Shown piece by piece: positions 31,465 through 45,608 of a DNA stretch of 64,000 nt; the stretch's first letter is position 1, and each line of letters opens with the position of its first letter. The position numbers and the translations under genes are program-made. The stretch comes from Neodiprion pinetum (Eukaryota; Arthropoda; Insecta; Hymenoptera; Diprionidae), in the NCBI RefSeq assembly GCF_021155775.2, contig NC_060234.1, forward strand, positions 17,818,526 to 17,882,525, written 5' to 3'. The notes under the pieces are model-generated. The model ran no database searches. It was not told where the DNA came from and saw nothing but the letters and a program-made list of their open reading frames with translations.

Positions 31465-33506
31465 ATGGAAAATCGCTTGGCGGAATTAGCTGTGGAACTA
31501 TTCGAGATCAACGCCGTGAAGTTTGGCAGCTTCGTAACAAAAGCCGGCCGGCCGACACCCGTCTGCTTTGATTTAAGAGTAATTATTTCACATCCGCGGT
31601 TGATGGTAGGTAACTTATATTTCGTTACTTCTGTTCCAATTATCAATTTTGTTTGAAAATAAATAAATAAAGGTCAAAATATACGCGAAGAAAACGTCAT
31701 ATAAAACGAATCAATGACTACGGATTGCTGCACAGCGCAGTTTCATACGACTCTTTAAGTCCTGAAGTCTGCTAGAATCACGTGAAGCAGTTACCGCTAT
31801 GAAGTCTCATAGCAGTAATGTATGTCCAACTTCCAGATGGGTTATCCCTCAAACGTGGCTGCATTTCAAAAAAATGTGCAAACTATGAGTTTCGACCACC
31901 GAATATCTACACCCAGTGCGACATCGAATGTTCTGTTGAAACTAACGTTTCTTAATCTTCTTACGCCACACTTCTTTAATTGACGAAACTAAACATCACT
32001 TGTTGACTAGTATCCAAAATTTGCAGAAGTCTGTGTCCACCTTACTGTGGACCCTGGCAGAAAATGGCAAAAGTGCATCACAAGTTTGTGGTATGCCTTA
32101 CACAGCGTTGCCAATTGCTGCTTTGATATCTGCACAATCAAACATACCTCTGCTGATAAGGAGGGAAGAGACTAAATCCTTTAGGACAAAAAAAATAATT
32201 GAGGGCCAATTCGGAGAGGGCGAAAATTGCATCATAGTTGAAGACATTGTGACGACTGGGAGTAGCGTTTTAGAGGCTGTAAAAGACCTAACCGATGTAG
32301 GGTTGAAGGTTGAGGAAGCTGTCGTTATTCTGGATCGACAGCAGGGTGGTTATCACAATCTAAGTGCAGAGGGCATCCGAATGAGGAGCTTATATTCTCT
32401 GACTAGTTTAATGCAATACCTATTGAATGCAGGCAAAGTGACGTCAGCCATCGTCGAAGACGTCAAAAATTATGTGGAACAAAGTAAAGATCAATTAAAC
32501 AGCGAAGGTGAGTCGGTGTAATCGAAGAATTCAACCTGACCAAGGAAATTAGAAGCTAACGAACTAGAAATCATTCATATTCTGGGGGTTTTTTGATCAA
32601 ATAGGGAAATAATCTTAGTATCCTTCAGACGCGTTATCAAACTCCAAACATTTGGCTTTTTTTTTTTTTTTAAGCACAGTAACTAAGACTCGAATATAAT
32701 TTGATTTTCTCTTAGGAAACTCGGTGAGTCGATTAAGAATCGACTTCGCATCACGAGCAAAACTTGCCAAGAACCCAGCGGCAGCAAAACTGTTCAATAT
32801 AACGTCGGCAAAGAAAAGTACTCTCTGTCTAGCAGTGGATTTGACAAAAGCTGATGAAGTTTTAGATTTGGCCGAACTAGCAGGACCGCACATAGCTGTT
32901 TTAAAAACTCATATTGATCTACTTGAAGATTTTACATCTGAGTTTATCGATAAATTGAAACAGCTGTCCAAAGAGCACAACTTCTTGATAATGGAGGACA
33001 GAAAGTTTGCTGATATTGGTCACACGGTATCCTTGCAGTACAGAAATGGGGTTTATAAAATAGCAGAATGGGCAGATTTTGTTACTGCCCATACCGTTCC
33101 TGGTTCGAGTATTGTTTCTGGTTTACAAGATGGACTGAAGGGGATTAAGGAAAGTCGGGGGATATTTTTAGTTGCAGAAATGTCTAGTGAAGGAGCCTTG
33201 ACCATTGGAGAATATGTGAAACATTCTGTTCTTTTGTCTGAAACGTCAAACCTAGTAGCTGGTTTAGTGTGTCAGTACAATGTGTCCGATGATCCAGGTT
33301 TGATACAACTCACGCCAGGAATTAGATTGGAAAAGTACCGTGATGATTTGGGACAGCAATACAAGACTCCTCAAACGGTGATCAATGCTGGGGCAGATTT
33401 AGCCGTTGTCGGTAGAGGCGTTACAGCCGCGCAGGACAAATTATCAGCCATCATTCAGTATAAAGAAAAACTATGGCAAGCCTACAGTGAAAGGATTAGT
33501 AATTGA
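31465..33506 (+). CDS. UMPS: UMP synthase, copy 3
   Basis: Exons 31465-31605, 32027-32507 and 32716-33506. Identical predicted protein. Unit 29959-33992 has C at the variable site (30370). Confidence 0.95.
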
Positions 33507-35498
33507 AATGACACGTCATTCTATTCGTTGTGATTAGAAGTGTGAAATACAAGTTGAAAAACTCATACCTGACTTGGATAAAGAGGCGATTTGTATTCGA
33601 CAGGATTGGAAAAGCTAATAGTGTAATCATATGCGTCAATCAGTGAAATATGTGATCATGTACAATATACGTGGCAACAATTAACTGGAAAATGTATTTC
33701 TCGTAAAGTGTTGGATCAAATGGATATTCAAACGGTACACCAAGTAGAAGTTATTTTTCACAGAGTGAATCAACGGAAGAAATCACTCGTGGAAAGTATT
33801 TGTCACGAACACGGTCATATACACGGGTCTGGGCACTCCAACCCCTTTCCTGTACAACGCGGCGTAACCGTCTTGAAGCCTGTGTTTCTCAATTTGTGCA
33901 CCAAGGATCGGAGCGCTGCAATCTCCGAGGCCGGTCTGCAACGAAGAGAGGAATATAGGGCAGCCGTCTCTCTCCGTGCGCTTGCGTGCCAAGGCCGTGT
34001 TCGAAAATTGACTGACAGCACTGTCAGCAATCTTTCATTTCTTTTGCGCTTCCAAGTTCGTGAACAGCTCTGACTCTGTCCTAGGGAATTTTCAGTACTG
34101 TCAGTCAATTTACGAACACTGCCACAGTGCGACACTGTGTTACACGGTCGAGCACTGTGCCTTGGTGCTTGTTGGAACGCTTCGAGGTTCTTAATTCAGT
34201 CACTAGAGTCCGCTCATGCATTATACGAAAAATCTAGGATCATTGAGCGCTCCAGGAAAGAGAAAAAAAAAAGTGGGTGCGTGTACTTATGTACGCGCGT
34301 GAGAAGTTGTACTTCTTTGGCATCATTGAAAAACAACAAAACAAATAACGGATGTCTTACGTTATATTTAAATAATCTATTAAATTTTTGTCACGAACTT
34401 TTTCTTAAATGTTCTATTAAATTTATTACTTTATTTTGTAAATATTAAAAAACCAATAATAAATACTCAACATTGACAATTTAATAATATTTAGTATTAA
34501 TTATATTAAATAATGATATTTTAATTTATATCAATAAATAATACATACGGATAACTAACCTCAATTATATTGGAGCACTTGAAAAAGTATTTTAGCACAA
34601 TTTTTTCACTAATATTCACAAATAGTAAATAATATTAATCCAAATATTCAATTTAAATCACTGCTGAATATATTTTATCGCCACATATACAATTCGCACT
34701 TGTATGAAAATAAAACACGTGTTGTGACTGTAAAAACTAGAACCATGTGGATAAATATTATAAATAAATATGAAAACAGTGATCAGAGGCGACAAGCGTA
34801 CCAACATTAGCTTTTTTTCGAGACTTGATGAATTCGGTTGAGTGGGCAACTTCATCCTGTCAATTTTGCGTTACAGCGATGCGCGCGCATCTTGAAATTT
34901 CACTCTCATCAGTTTTTCATAACGCGCCTAAAGAAGTATAACTTTAAAAATTTGTGAAATGCGTGTAGATTATCATTGCATTTAATAAATAAATGTGAAC
35001 AATACCATGCGTCGAAAATAAAATCTCTAACTAGAAAATTGGCAGCAATGAATCCGACACAGTGTCCAACCGTGCTCCGCAGCTGTGTCCGACTGTGTCG
35101 TTGTTGGAAAGCACCATGTTCGACACTGTGTCGCTCTGTGTCGTTGCTGGAAAGCTCCCCATATGGGGAAGGGGGTGAGTGCGCTATACGGGCCTACACC
35201 GCAAGAGGCGCTTAAATCGCACCTTGACAATCCTCACGTTGTCCCAAAAACTGGGCCAGCTTTTGAGCCAAGTGCTGCTCGAGTGTTGTTCCTTCCTACT
35301 ACTCCGTGGTCTCAGATTCATTGTCCCCAAGTGTACACACAAAAATACATACACTGTTGTCATTCGTCAAGTAGCACGTGTCAAGCAAACATTCGCGGCT
35401 TTCCGTGCATGCTACTCTGTTTAATGTCAATTGCGTTGGATACAAGACGTCTAGTTGATTCCCTTGCGTTGATTTGAGTATTTTTTGACTCGACTATA

Positions 35499-37540
35499 AT
35501 GGAAAATCGCTTGGCGGAATTAGCTGTGGAACTATTCGAGATCAACGCCGTGAAGTTTGGCAGCTTCGTAACAAAAGCCGGCCGGCCGACACCCGTCTGC
35601 TTTGATTTAAGAGTAATTATTTCACATCCGCGGTTGATGGTAGGTAACTTATATTTCGTTACTTCTGTTCCAATTATCAATTTTGTTTGAAAATAAATAA
35701 ATAAAGGTCAAAATATACGCGAAGAAAACGTCATATAAAACGAATCAATGACTACGGATTGCTGCACAGCGCAGTTTCATACGACTCTTTAAGTCCTGAA
35801 GTCTGCTAGAATCACGTGAAGCAGTTACCGCTATGAAGTCTCATAGCAGTAATGTATGTCCAACTTCCAGATGGGTTATCCCTCAAACGTGGCTGCATTT
35901 CAAAAAAATGTGCAAACTATGAGTTTCGACCACCGAATATCTACACCCAGTGCGACATCGAATGTTCTGTTGAAACTAACGTTTCTTAATCTTCTTACGC
36001 CACACTTCTTTAATTGACGAAACTAAACATCACTTGTTGACTAGTATCCAAAATTTGCAGAAGTCTGTGTCCACCTTACTGTGGACCCTGGCAGAAAATG
36101 GCAAAAGTGCATCACAAGTTTGTGGTATGCCTTACACAGCGTTGCCAATTGCTGCTTTGATATCTGCACAATCAAACATACCTCTGCTGATAAGGAGGGA
36201 AGAGACTAAATCCTTTAGGACAAAAAAAATAATTGAGGGCCAATTCGGAGAGGGCGAAAATTGCATCATAGTTGAAGACATTGTGACGACTGGGAGTAGC
36301 GTTTTAGAGGCTGTAAAAGACCTAACCGATGTAGGGTTGAAGGTTGAGGAAGCTGTCGTTATTCTGGATCGACAGCAGGGTGGTTATCACAATCTAAGTG
36401 CAGAGGGCATCCGAATGAGGAGCTTATATTCTCTGACTAGTTTAATGCAATACCTATTGAATGCAGGCAAAGTGACGTCAGCCATCGTCGAAGACGTCAA
36501 AAATTATGTGGAACAAAGTAAAGATCAATTAAACAGCGAAGGTGAGTCGGTGTAATCGAAGAATTCAACCTGACCAAGGAAATTAGAAGCTAACGAACTA
36601 GAAATCATTCATATTCTGGGGGTTTTTTGATCAAATAGGGAAATAATCTTAGTATCCTTCAGACGCGTTATCAAACTCCAAACATTTGGCTTTTTTTTTT
36701 TTTTTAAGCACAGTAACTAAGACTCGAATATAATTTGATTTTCTCTTAGGAAACTCGGTGAGTCGATTAAGAATCGACTTCGCATCACGAGCAAAACTTG
36801 CCAAGAACCCAGCGGCAGCAAAACTGTTCAATATAACGTCGGCAAAGAAAAGTACTCTCTGTCTAGCAGTGGATTTGACAAAAGCTGATGAAGTTTTAGA
36901 TTTGGCCGAACTAGCAGGACCGCACATAGCTGTTTTAAAAACTCATATTGATCTACTTGAAGATTTTACATCTGAGTTTATCGATAAATTGAAACAGCTG
37001 TCCAAAGAGCACAACTTCTTGATAATGGAGGACAGAAAGTTTGCTGATATTGGTCACACGGTATCCTTGCAGTACAGAAATGGGGTTTATAAAATAGCAG
37101 AATGGGCAGATTTTGTTACTGCCCATACCGTTCCTGGTTCGAGTATTGTTTCTGGTTTACAAGATGGACTGAAGGGGATTAAGGAAAGTCGGGGGATATT
37201 TTTAGTTGCAGAAATGTCTAGTGAAGGAGCCTTGACCATTGGAGAATATGTGAAACATTCTGTTCTTTTGTCTGAAACGTCAAACCTAGTAGCTGGTTTA
37301 GTGTGTCAGTACAATGTGTCCGATGATCCAGGTTTGATACAACTCACGCCAGGAATTAGATTGGAAAAGTACCGTGATGATTTGGGACAGCAATACAAGA
37401 CTCCTCAAACGGTGATCAATGCTGGGGCAGATTTAGCCGTTGTCGGTAGAGGCGTTACAGCCGCGCAGGACAAATTATCAGCCATCATTCAGTATAAAGA
37501 AAAACTATGGCAAGCCTACAGTGAAAGGATTAGTAATTGA
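35499..37540 (+). CDS. UMPS: UMP synthase, copy 4
   Basis: Exons 35499-35639, 36061-36541 and 36750-37540. Identical predicted protein. Unit 33993-38026 has C at the variable site (34404). Confidence 0.95.
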
Positions 37541-39532
37541 AATGACACGTCATTCTATTCGTTGTGATTAGAAGTGTGAAATACAAGTTGAAAAACTCAT
37601 ACCTGACTTGGATAAAGAGGCGATTTGTATTCGACAGGATTGGAAAAGCTAATAGTGTAATCATATGCGTCAATCAGTGAAATATGTGATCATGTACAAT
37701 ATACGTGGCAACAATTAACTGGAAAATGTATTTCTCGTAAAGTGTTGGATCAAATGGATATTCAAACGGTACACCAAGTAGAAGTTATTTTTCACAGAGT
37801 GAATCAACGGAAGAAATCACTCGTGGAAAGTATTTGTCACGAACACGGTCATATACACGGGTCTGGGCACTCCAACCCCTTTCCTGTACAACGCGGCGTA
37901 ACCGTCTTGAAGCCTGTGTTTCTCAATTTGTGCACCAAGGATCGGAGCGCTGCAATCTCCGAGGCCGGTCTGCAACGAAGAGAGGAATATAGGGCAGCCG
38001 TCTCTCTCCGTGCGCTTGCGTGCCAAGGCCGTGTTCGAAAATTGACTGACAGCACTGTCAGCAATCTTTCATTTCTTTTGCGCTTCCAAGTTCGTGAACA
38101 GCTCTGACTCTGTCCTAGGGAATTTTCAGTACTGTCAGTCAATTTACGAACACTGCCACAGTGCGACACTGTGTTACACGGTCGAGCACTGTGCCTTGGT
38201 GCTTGTTGGAACGCTTCGAGGTTCTTAATTCAGTCACTAGAGTCCGCTCATGCATTATACGAAAAATCTAGGATCATTGAGCGCTCCAGGAAAGAGAAAA
38301 AAAAAAGTGGGTGCGTGTACTTATGTACGCGCGTGAGAAGTTGTACTTCTTTGGCATCATTGAAAAACAACAAAACAAATAACGGATGTCTTACGTTATA
38401 TTTAAATAATCTATTAAATTTTTGTCACGAACTTTTTCTTAAATGTTCTATTAAATTTATTACTTTATTTTGTAAATATTAAAAAACCAATAATAAATAC
38501 TCAACATTGACAATTTAATAATATTTAGTATTAATTATATTAAATAATGATATTTTAATTTATATCAATAAATAATACATACGGATAACTAACCTCAATT
38601 ATATTGGAGCACTTGAAAAAGTATTTTAGCACAATTTTTTCACTAATATTCACAAATAGTAAATAATATTAATCCAAATATTCAATTTAAATCACTGCTG
38701 AATATATTTTATCGCCACATATACAATTCGCACTTGTATGAAAATAAAACACGTGTTGTGACTGTAAAAACTAGAACCATGTGGATAAATATTATAAATA
38801 AATATGAAAACAGTGATCAGAGGCGACAAGCGTACCAACATTAGCTTTTTTTCGAGACTTGATGAATTCGGTTGAGTGGGCAACTTCATCCTGTCAATTT
38901 TGCGTTACAGCGATGCGCGCGCATCTTGAAATTTCACTCTCATCAGTTTTTCATAACGCGCCTAAAGAAGTATAACTTTAAAAATTTGTGAAATGCGTGT
39001 AGATTATCATTGCATTTAATAAATAAATGTGAACAATACCATGCGTCGAAAATAAAATCTCTAACTAGAAAATTGGCAGCAATGAATCCGACACAGTGTC
39101 CAACCGTGCTCCGCAGCTGTGTCCGACTGTGTCGTTGTTGGAAAGCACCATGTTCGACACTGTGTCGCTCTGTGTCGTTGCTGGAAAGCTCCCCATATGG
39201 GGAAGGGGGTGAGTGCGCTATACGGGCCTACACCGCAAGAGGCGCTTAAATCGCACCTTGACAATCCTCACGTTGTCCCAAAAACTGGGCCAGCTTTTGA
39301 GCCAAGTGCTGCTCGAGTGTTGTTCCTTCCTACTACTCCGTGGTCTCAGATTCATTGTCCCCAAGTGTACACACAAAAATACATACACTGTTGTCATTCG
39401 TCAAGTAGCACGTGTCAAGCAAACATTCGCGGCTTTCCGTGCATGCTACTCTGTTTAATGTCAATTGCGTTGGATACAAGACGTCTAGTTGATTCCCTTG
39501 CGTTGATTTGAGTATTTTTTGACTCGACTATA

Positions 39533-41574
39533 ATGGAAAATCGCTTGGCGGAATTAGCTGTGGAACTATTCGAGATCAACGCCGTGAAGTTTGGCAGCTT
39601 CGTAACAAAAGCCGGCCGGCCGACACCCGTCTGCTTTGATTTAAGAGTAATTATTTCACATCCGCGGTTGATGGTAGGTAACTTATATTTCGTTACTTCT
39701 GTTCCAATTATCAATTTTGTTTGAAAATAAATAAATAAAGGTCAAAATATACGCGAAGAAAACGTCATATAAAACGAATCAATGACTACGGATTGCTGCA
39801 CAGCGCAGTTTCATACGACTCTTTAAGTCCTGAAGTCTGCTAGAATCACGTGAAGCAGTTACCGCTATGAAGTCTCATAGCAGTAATGTATGTCCAACTT
39901 CCAGATGGGTTATCCCTCAAACGTGGCTGCATTTCAAAAAAATGTGCAAACTATGAGTTTCGACCACCGAATATCTACACCCAGTGCGACATCGAATGTT
40001 CTGTTGAAACTAACGTTTCTTAATCTTCTTACGCCACACTTCTTTAATTGACGAAACTAAACATCACTTGTTGACTAGTATCCAAAATTTGCAGAAGTCT
40101 GTGTCCACCTTACTGTGGACCCTGGCAGAAAATGGCAAAAGTGCATCACAAGTTTGTGGTATGCCTTACACAGCGTTGCCAATTGCTGCTTTGATATCTG
40201 CACAATCAAACATACCTCTGCTGATAAGGAGGGAAGAGACTAAATCCTTTAGGACAAAAAAAATAATTGAGGGCCAATTCGGAGAGGGCGAAAATTGCAT
40301 CATAGTTGAAGACATTGTGACGACTGGGAGTAGCGTTTTAGAGGCTGTAAAAGACCTAACCGATGTAGGGTTGAAGGTTGAGGAAGCTGTCGTTATTCTG
40401 GATCGACAGCAGGGTGGTTATCACAATCTAAGTGCAGAGGGCATCCGAATGAGGAGCTTATATTCTCTGACTAGTTTAATGCAATACCTATTGAATGCAG
40501 GCAAAGTGACGTCAGCCATCGTCGAAGACGTCAAAAATTATGTGGAACAAAGTAAAGATCAATTAAACAGCGAAGGTGAGTCGGTGTAATCGAAGAATTC
40601 AACCTGACCAAGGAAATTAGAAGCTAACGAACTAGAAATCATTCATATTCTGGGGGTTTTTTGATCAAATAGGGAAATAATCTTAGTATCCTTCAGACGC
40701 GTTATCAAACTCCAAACATTTGGCTTTTTTTTTTTTTTTAAGCACAGTAACTAAGACTCGAATATAATTTGATTTTCTCTTAGGAAACTCGGTGAGTCGA
40801 TTAAGAATCGACTTCGCATCACGAGCAAAACTTGCCAAGAACCCAGCGGCAGCAAAACTGTTCAATATAACGTCGGCAAAGAAAAGTACTCTCTGTCTAG
40901 CAGTGGATTTGACAAAAGCTGATGAAGTTTTAGATTTGGCCGAACTAGCAGGACCGCACATAGCTGTTTTAAAAACTCATATTGATCTACTTGAAGATTT
41001 TACATCTGAGTTTATCGATAAATTGAAACAGCTGTCCAAAGAGCACAACTTCTTGATAATGGAGGACAGAAAGTTTGCTGATATTGGTCACACGGTATCC
41101 TTGCAGTACAGAAATGGGGTTTATAAAATAGCAGAATGGGCAGATTTTGTTACTGCCCATACCGTTCCTGGTTCGAGTATTGTTTCTGGTTTACAAGATG
41201 GACTGAAGGGGATTAAGGAAAGTCGGGGGATATTTTTAGTTGCAGAAATGTCTAGTGAAGGAGCCTTGACCATTGGAGAATATGTGAAACATTCTGTTCT
41301 TTTGTCTGAAACGTCAAACCTAGTAGCTGGTTTAGTGTGTCAGTACAATGTGTCCGATGATCCAGGTTTGATACAACTCACGCCAGGAATTAGATTGGAA
41401 AAGTACCGTGATGATTTGGGACAGCAATACAAGACTCCTCAAACGGTGATCAATGCTGGGGCAGATTTAGCCGTTGTCGGTAGAGGCGTTACAGCCGCGC
41501 AGGACAAATTATCAGCCATCATTCAGTATAAAGAAAAACTATGGCAAGCCTACAGTGAAAGGATTAGTAATTGA
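39533..41574 (+). CDS. UMPS: UMP synthase, copy 5
   Basis: Exons 39533-39673, 40095-40575 and 40784-41574. Identical predicted protein. Unit 38027-42060 has C at the variable site (38438). Confidence 0.95.
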
Positions 41575-43566
41575 AATGACACGTCATTCTATTCGTTGTG
41601 ATTAGAAGTGTGAAATACAAGTTGAAAAACTCATACCTGACTTGGATAAAGAGGCGATTTGTATTCGACAGGATTGGAAAAGCTAATAGTGTAATCATAT
41701 GCGTCAATCAGTGAAATATGTGATCATGTACAATATACGTGGCAACAATTAACTGGAAAATGTATTTCTCGTAAAGTGTTGGATCAAATGGATATTCAAA
41801 CGGTACACCAAGTAGAAGTTATTTTTCACAGAGTGAATCAACGGAAGAAATCACTCGTGGAAAGTATTTGTCACGAACACGGTCATATACACGGGTCTGG
41901 GCACTCCAACCCCTTTCCTGTACAACGCGGCGTAACCGTCTTGAAGCCTGTGTTTCTCAATTTGTGCACCAAGGATCGGAGCGCTGCAATCTCCGAGGCC
42001 GGTCTGCAACGAAGAGAGGAATATAGGGCAGCCGTCTCTCTCCGTGCGCTTGCGTGCCAAGGCCGTGTTCGAAAATTGACTGACAGCACTGTCAGCAATC
42101 TTTCATTTCTTTTGCGCTTCCAAGTTCGTGAACAGCTCTGACTCTGTCCTAGGGAATTTTCAGTACTGTCAGTCAATTTACGAACACTGCCACAGTGCGA
42201 CACTGTGTTACACGGTCGAGCACTGTGCCTTGGTGCTTGTTGGAACGCTTCGAGGTTCTTAATTCAGTCACTAGAGTCCGCTCATGCATTATACGAAAAA
42301 TCTAGGATCATTGAGCGCTCCAGGAAAGAGAAAAAAAAAAGTGGGTGCGTGTACTTATGTACGCGCGTGAGAAGTTGTACTTCTTTGGCATCATTGAAAA
42401 ACAACAAAACAAATAACGGATGTCTTACGTTATATTTAAATAATCTATTAAATTTTTGTCACGAACTTTTTATTAAATGTTCTATTAAATTTATTACTTT
42501 ATTTTGTAAATATTAAAAAACCAATAATAAATACTCAACATTGACAATTTAATAATATTTAGTATTAATTATATTAAATAATGATATTTTAATTTATATC
42601 AATAAATAATACATACGGATAACTAACCTCAATTATATTGGAGCACTTGAAAAAGTATTTTAGCACAATTTTTTCACTAATATTCACAAATAGTAAATAA
42701 TATTAATCCAAATATTCAATTTAAATCACTGCTGAATATATTTTATCGCCACATATACAATTCGCACTTGTATGAAAATAAAACACGTGTTGTGACTGTA
42801 AAAACTAGAACCATGTGGATAAATATTATAAATAAATATGAAAACAGTGATCAGAGGCGACAAGCGTACCAACATTAGCTTTTTTTCGAGACTTGATGAA
42901 TTCGGTTGAGTGGGCAACTTCATCCTGTCAATTTTGCGTTACAGCGATGCGCGCGCATCTTGAAATTTCACTCTCATCAGTTTTTCATAACGCGCCTAAA
43001 GAAGTATAACTTTAAAAATTTGTGAAATGCGTGTAGATTATCATTGCATTTAATAAATAAATGTGAACAATACCATGCGTCGAAAATAAAATCTCTAACT
43101 AGAAAATTGGCAGCAATGAATCCGACACAGTGTCCAACCGTGCTCCGCAGCTGTGTCCGACTGTGTCGTTGTTGGAAAGCACCATGTTCGACACTGTGTC
43201 GCTCTGTGTCGTTGCTGGAAAGCTCCCCATATGGGGAAGGGGGTGAGTGCGCTATACGGGCCTACACCGCAAGAGGCGCTTAAATCGCACCTTGACAATC
43301 CTCACGTTGTCCCAAAAACTGGGCCAGCTTTTGAGCCAAGTGCTGCTCGAGTGTTGTTCCTTCCTACTACTCCGTGGTCTCAGATTCATTGTCCCCAAGT
43401 GTACACACAAAAATACATACACTGTTGTCATTCGTCAAGTAGCACGTGTCAAGCAAACATTCGCGGCTTTCCGTGCATGCTACTCTGTTTAATGTCAATT
43501 GCGTTGGATACAAGACGTCTAGTTGATTCCCTTGCGTTGATTTGAGTATTTTTTGACTCGACTATA

Positions 43567-45608
43567 ATGGAAAATCGCTTGGCGGAATTAGCTGTGGAAC
43601 TATTCGAGATCAACGCCGTGAAGTTTGGCAGCTTCGTAACAAAAGCCGGCCGGCCGACACCCGTCTGCTTTGATTTAAGAGTAATTATTTCACATCCGCG
43701 GTTGATGGTAGGTAACTTATATTTCGTTACTTCTGTTCCAATTATCAATTTTGTTTGAAAATAAATAAATAAAGGTCAAAATATACGCGAAGAAAACGTC
43801 ATATAAAACGAATCAATGACTACGGATTGCTGCACAGCGCAGTTTCATACGACTCTTTAAGTCCTGAAGTCTGCTAGAATCACGTGAAGCAGTTACCGCT
43901 ATGAAGTCTCATAGCAGTAATGTATGTCCAACTTCCAGATGGGTTATCCCTCAAACGTGGCTGCATTTCAAAAAAATGTGCAAACTATGAGTTTCGACCA
44001 CCGAATATCTACACCCAGTGCGACATCGAATGTTCTGTTGAAACTAACGTTTCTTAATCTTCTTACGCCACACTTCTTTAATTGACGAAACTAAACATCA
44101 CTTGTTGACTAGTATCCAAAATTTGCAGAAGTCTGTGTCCACCTTACTGTGGACCCTGGCAGAAAATGGCAAAAGTGCATCACAAGTTTGTGGTATGCCT
44201 TACACAGCGTTGCCAATTGCTGCTTTGATATCTGCACAATCAAACATACCTCTGCTGATAAGGAGGGAAGAGACTAAATCCTTTAGGACAAAAAAAATAA
44301 TTGAGGGCCAATTCGGAGAGGGCGAAAATTGCATCATAGTTGAAGACATTGTGACGACTGGGAGTAGCGTTTTAGAGGCTGTAAAAGACCTAACCGATGT
44401 AGGGTTGAAGGTTGAGGAAGCTGTCGTTATTCTGGATCGACAGCAGGGTGGTTATCACAATCTAAGTGCAGAGGGCATCCGAATGAGGAGCTTATATTCT
44501 CTGACTAGTTTAATGCAATACCTATTGAATGCAGGCAAAGTGACGTCAGCCATCGTCGAAGACGTCAAAAATTATGTGGAACAAAGTAAAGATCAATTAA
44601 ACAGCGAAGGTGAGTCGGTGTAATCGAAGAATTCAACCTGACCAAGGAAATTAGAAGCTAACGAACTAGAAATCATTCATATTCTGGGGGTTTTTTGATC
44701 AAATAGGGAAATAATCTTAGTATCCTTCAGACGCGTTATCAAACTCCAAACATTTGGCTTTTTTTTTTTTTTTAAGCACAGTAACTAAGACTCGAATATA
44801 ATTTGATTTTCTCTTAGGAAACTCGGTGAGTCGATTAAGAATCGACTTCGCATCACGAGCAAAACTTGCCAAGAACCCAGCGGCAGCAAAACTGTTCAAT
44901 ATAACGTCGGCAAAGAAAAGTACTCTCTGTCTAGCAGTGGATTTGACAAAAGCTGATGAAGTTTTAGATTTGGCCGAACTAGCAGGACCGCACATAGCTG
45001 TTTTAAAAACTCATATTGATCTACTTGAAGATTTTACATCTGAGTTTATCGATAAATTGAAACAGCTGTCCAAAGAGCACAACTTCTTGATAATGGAGGA
45101 CAGAAAGTTTGCTGATATTGGTCACACGGTATCCTTGCAGTACAGAAATGGGGTTTATAAAATAGCAGAATGGGCAGATTTTGTTACTGCCCATACCGTT
45201 CCTGGTTCGAGTATTGTTTCTGGTTTACAAGATGGACTGAAGGGGATTAAGGAAAGTCGGGGGATATTTTTAGTTGCAGAAATGTCTAGTGAAGGAGCCT
45301 TGACCATTGGAGAATATGTGAAACATTCTGTTCTTTTGTCTGAAACGTCAAACCTAGTAGCTGGTTTAGTGTGTCAGTACAATGTGTCCGATGATCCAGG
45401 TTTGATACAACTCACGCCAGGAATTAGATTGGAAAAGTACCGTGATGATTTGGGACAGCAATACAAGACTCCTCAAACGGTGATCAATGCTGGGGCAGAT
45501 TTAGCCGTTGTCGGTAGAGGCGTTACAGCCGCGCAGGACAAATTATCAGCCATCATTCAGTATAAAGAAAAACTATGGCAAGCCTACAGTGAAAGGATTA
45601 GTAATTGA
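43567..45608 (+). CDS. UMPS: UMP synthase, copy 6
   Basis: Exons 43567-43707, 44129-44609 and 44818-45608. Identical predicted protein. Unit 42061-46094 has A at the variable site (42472), as in unit 1. Confidence 0.95.
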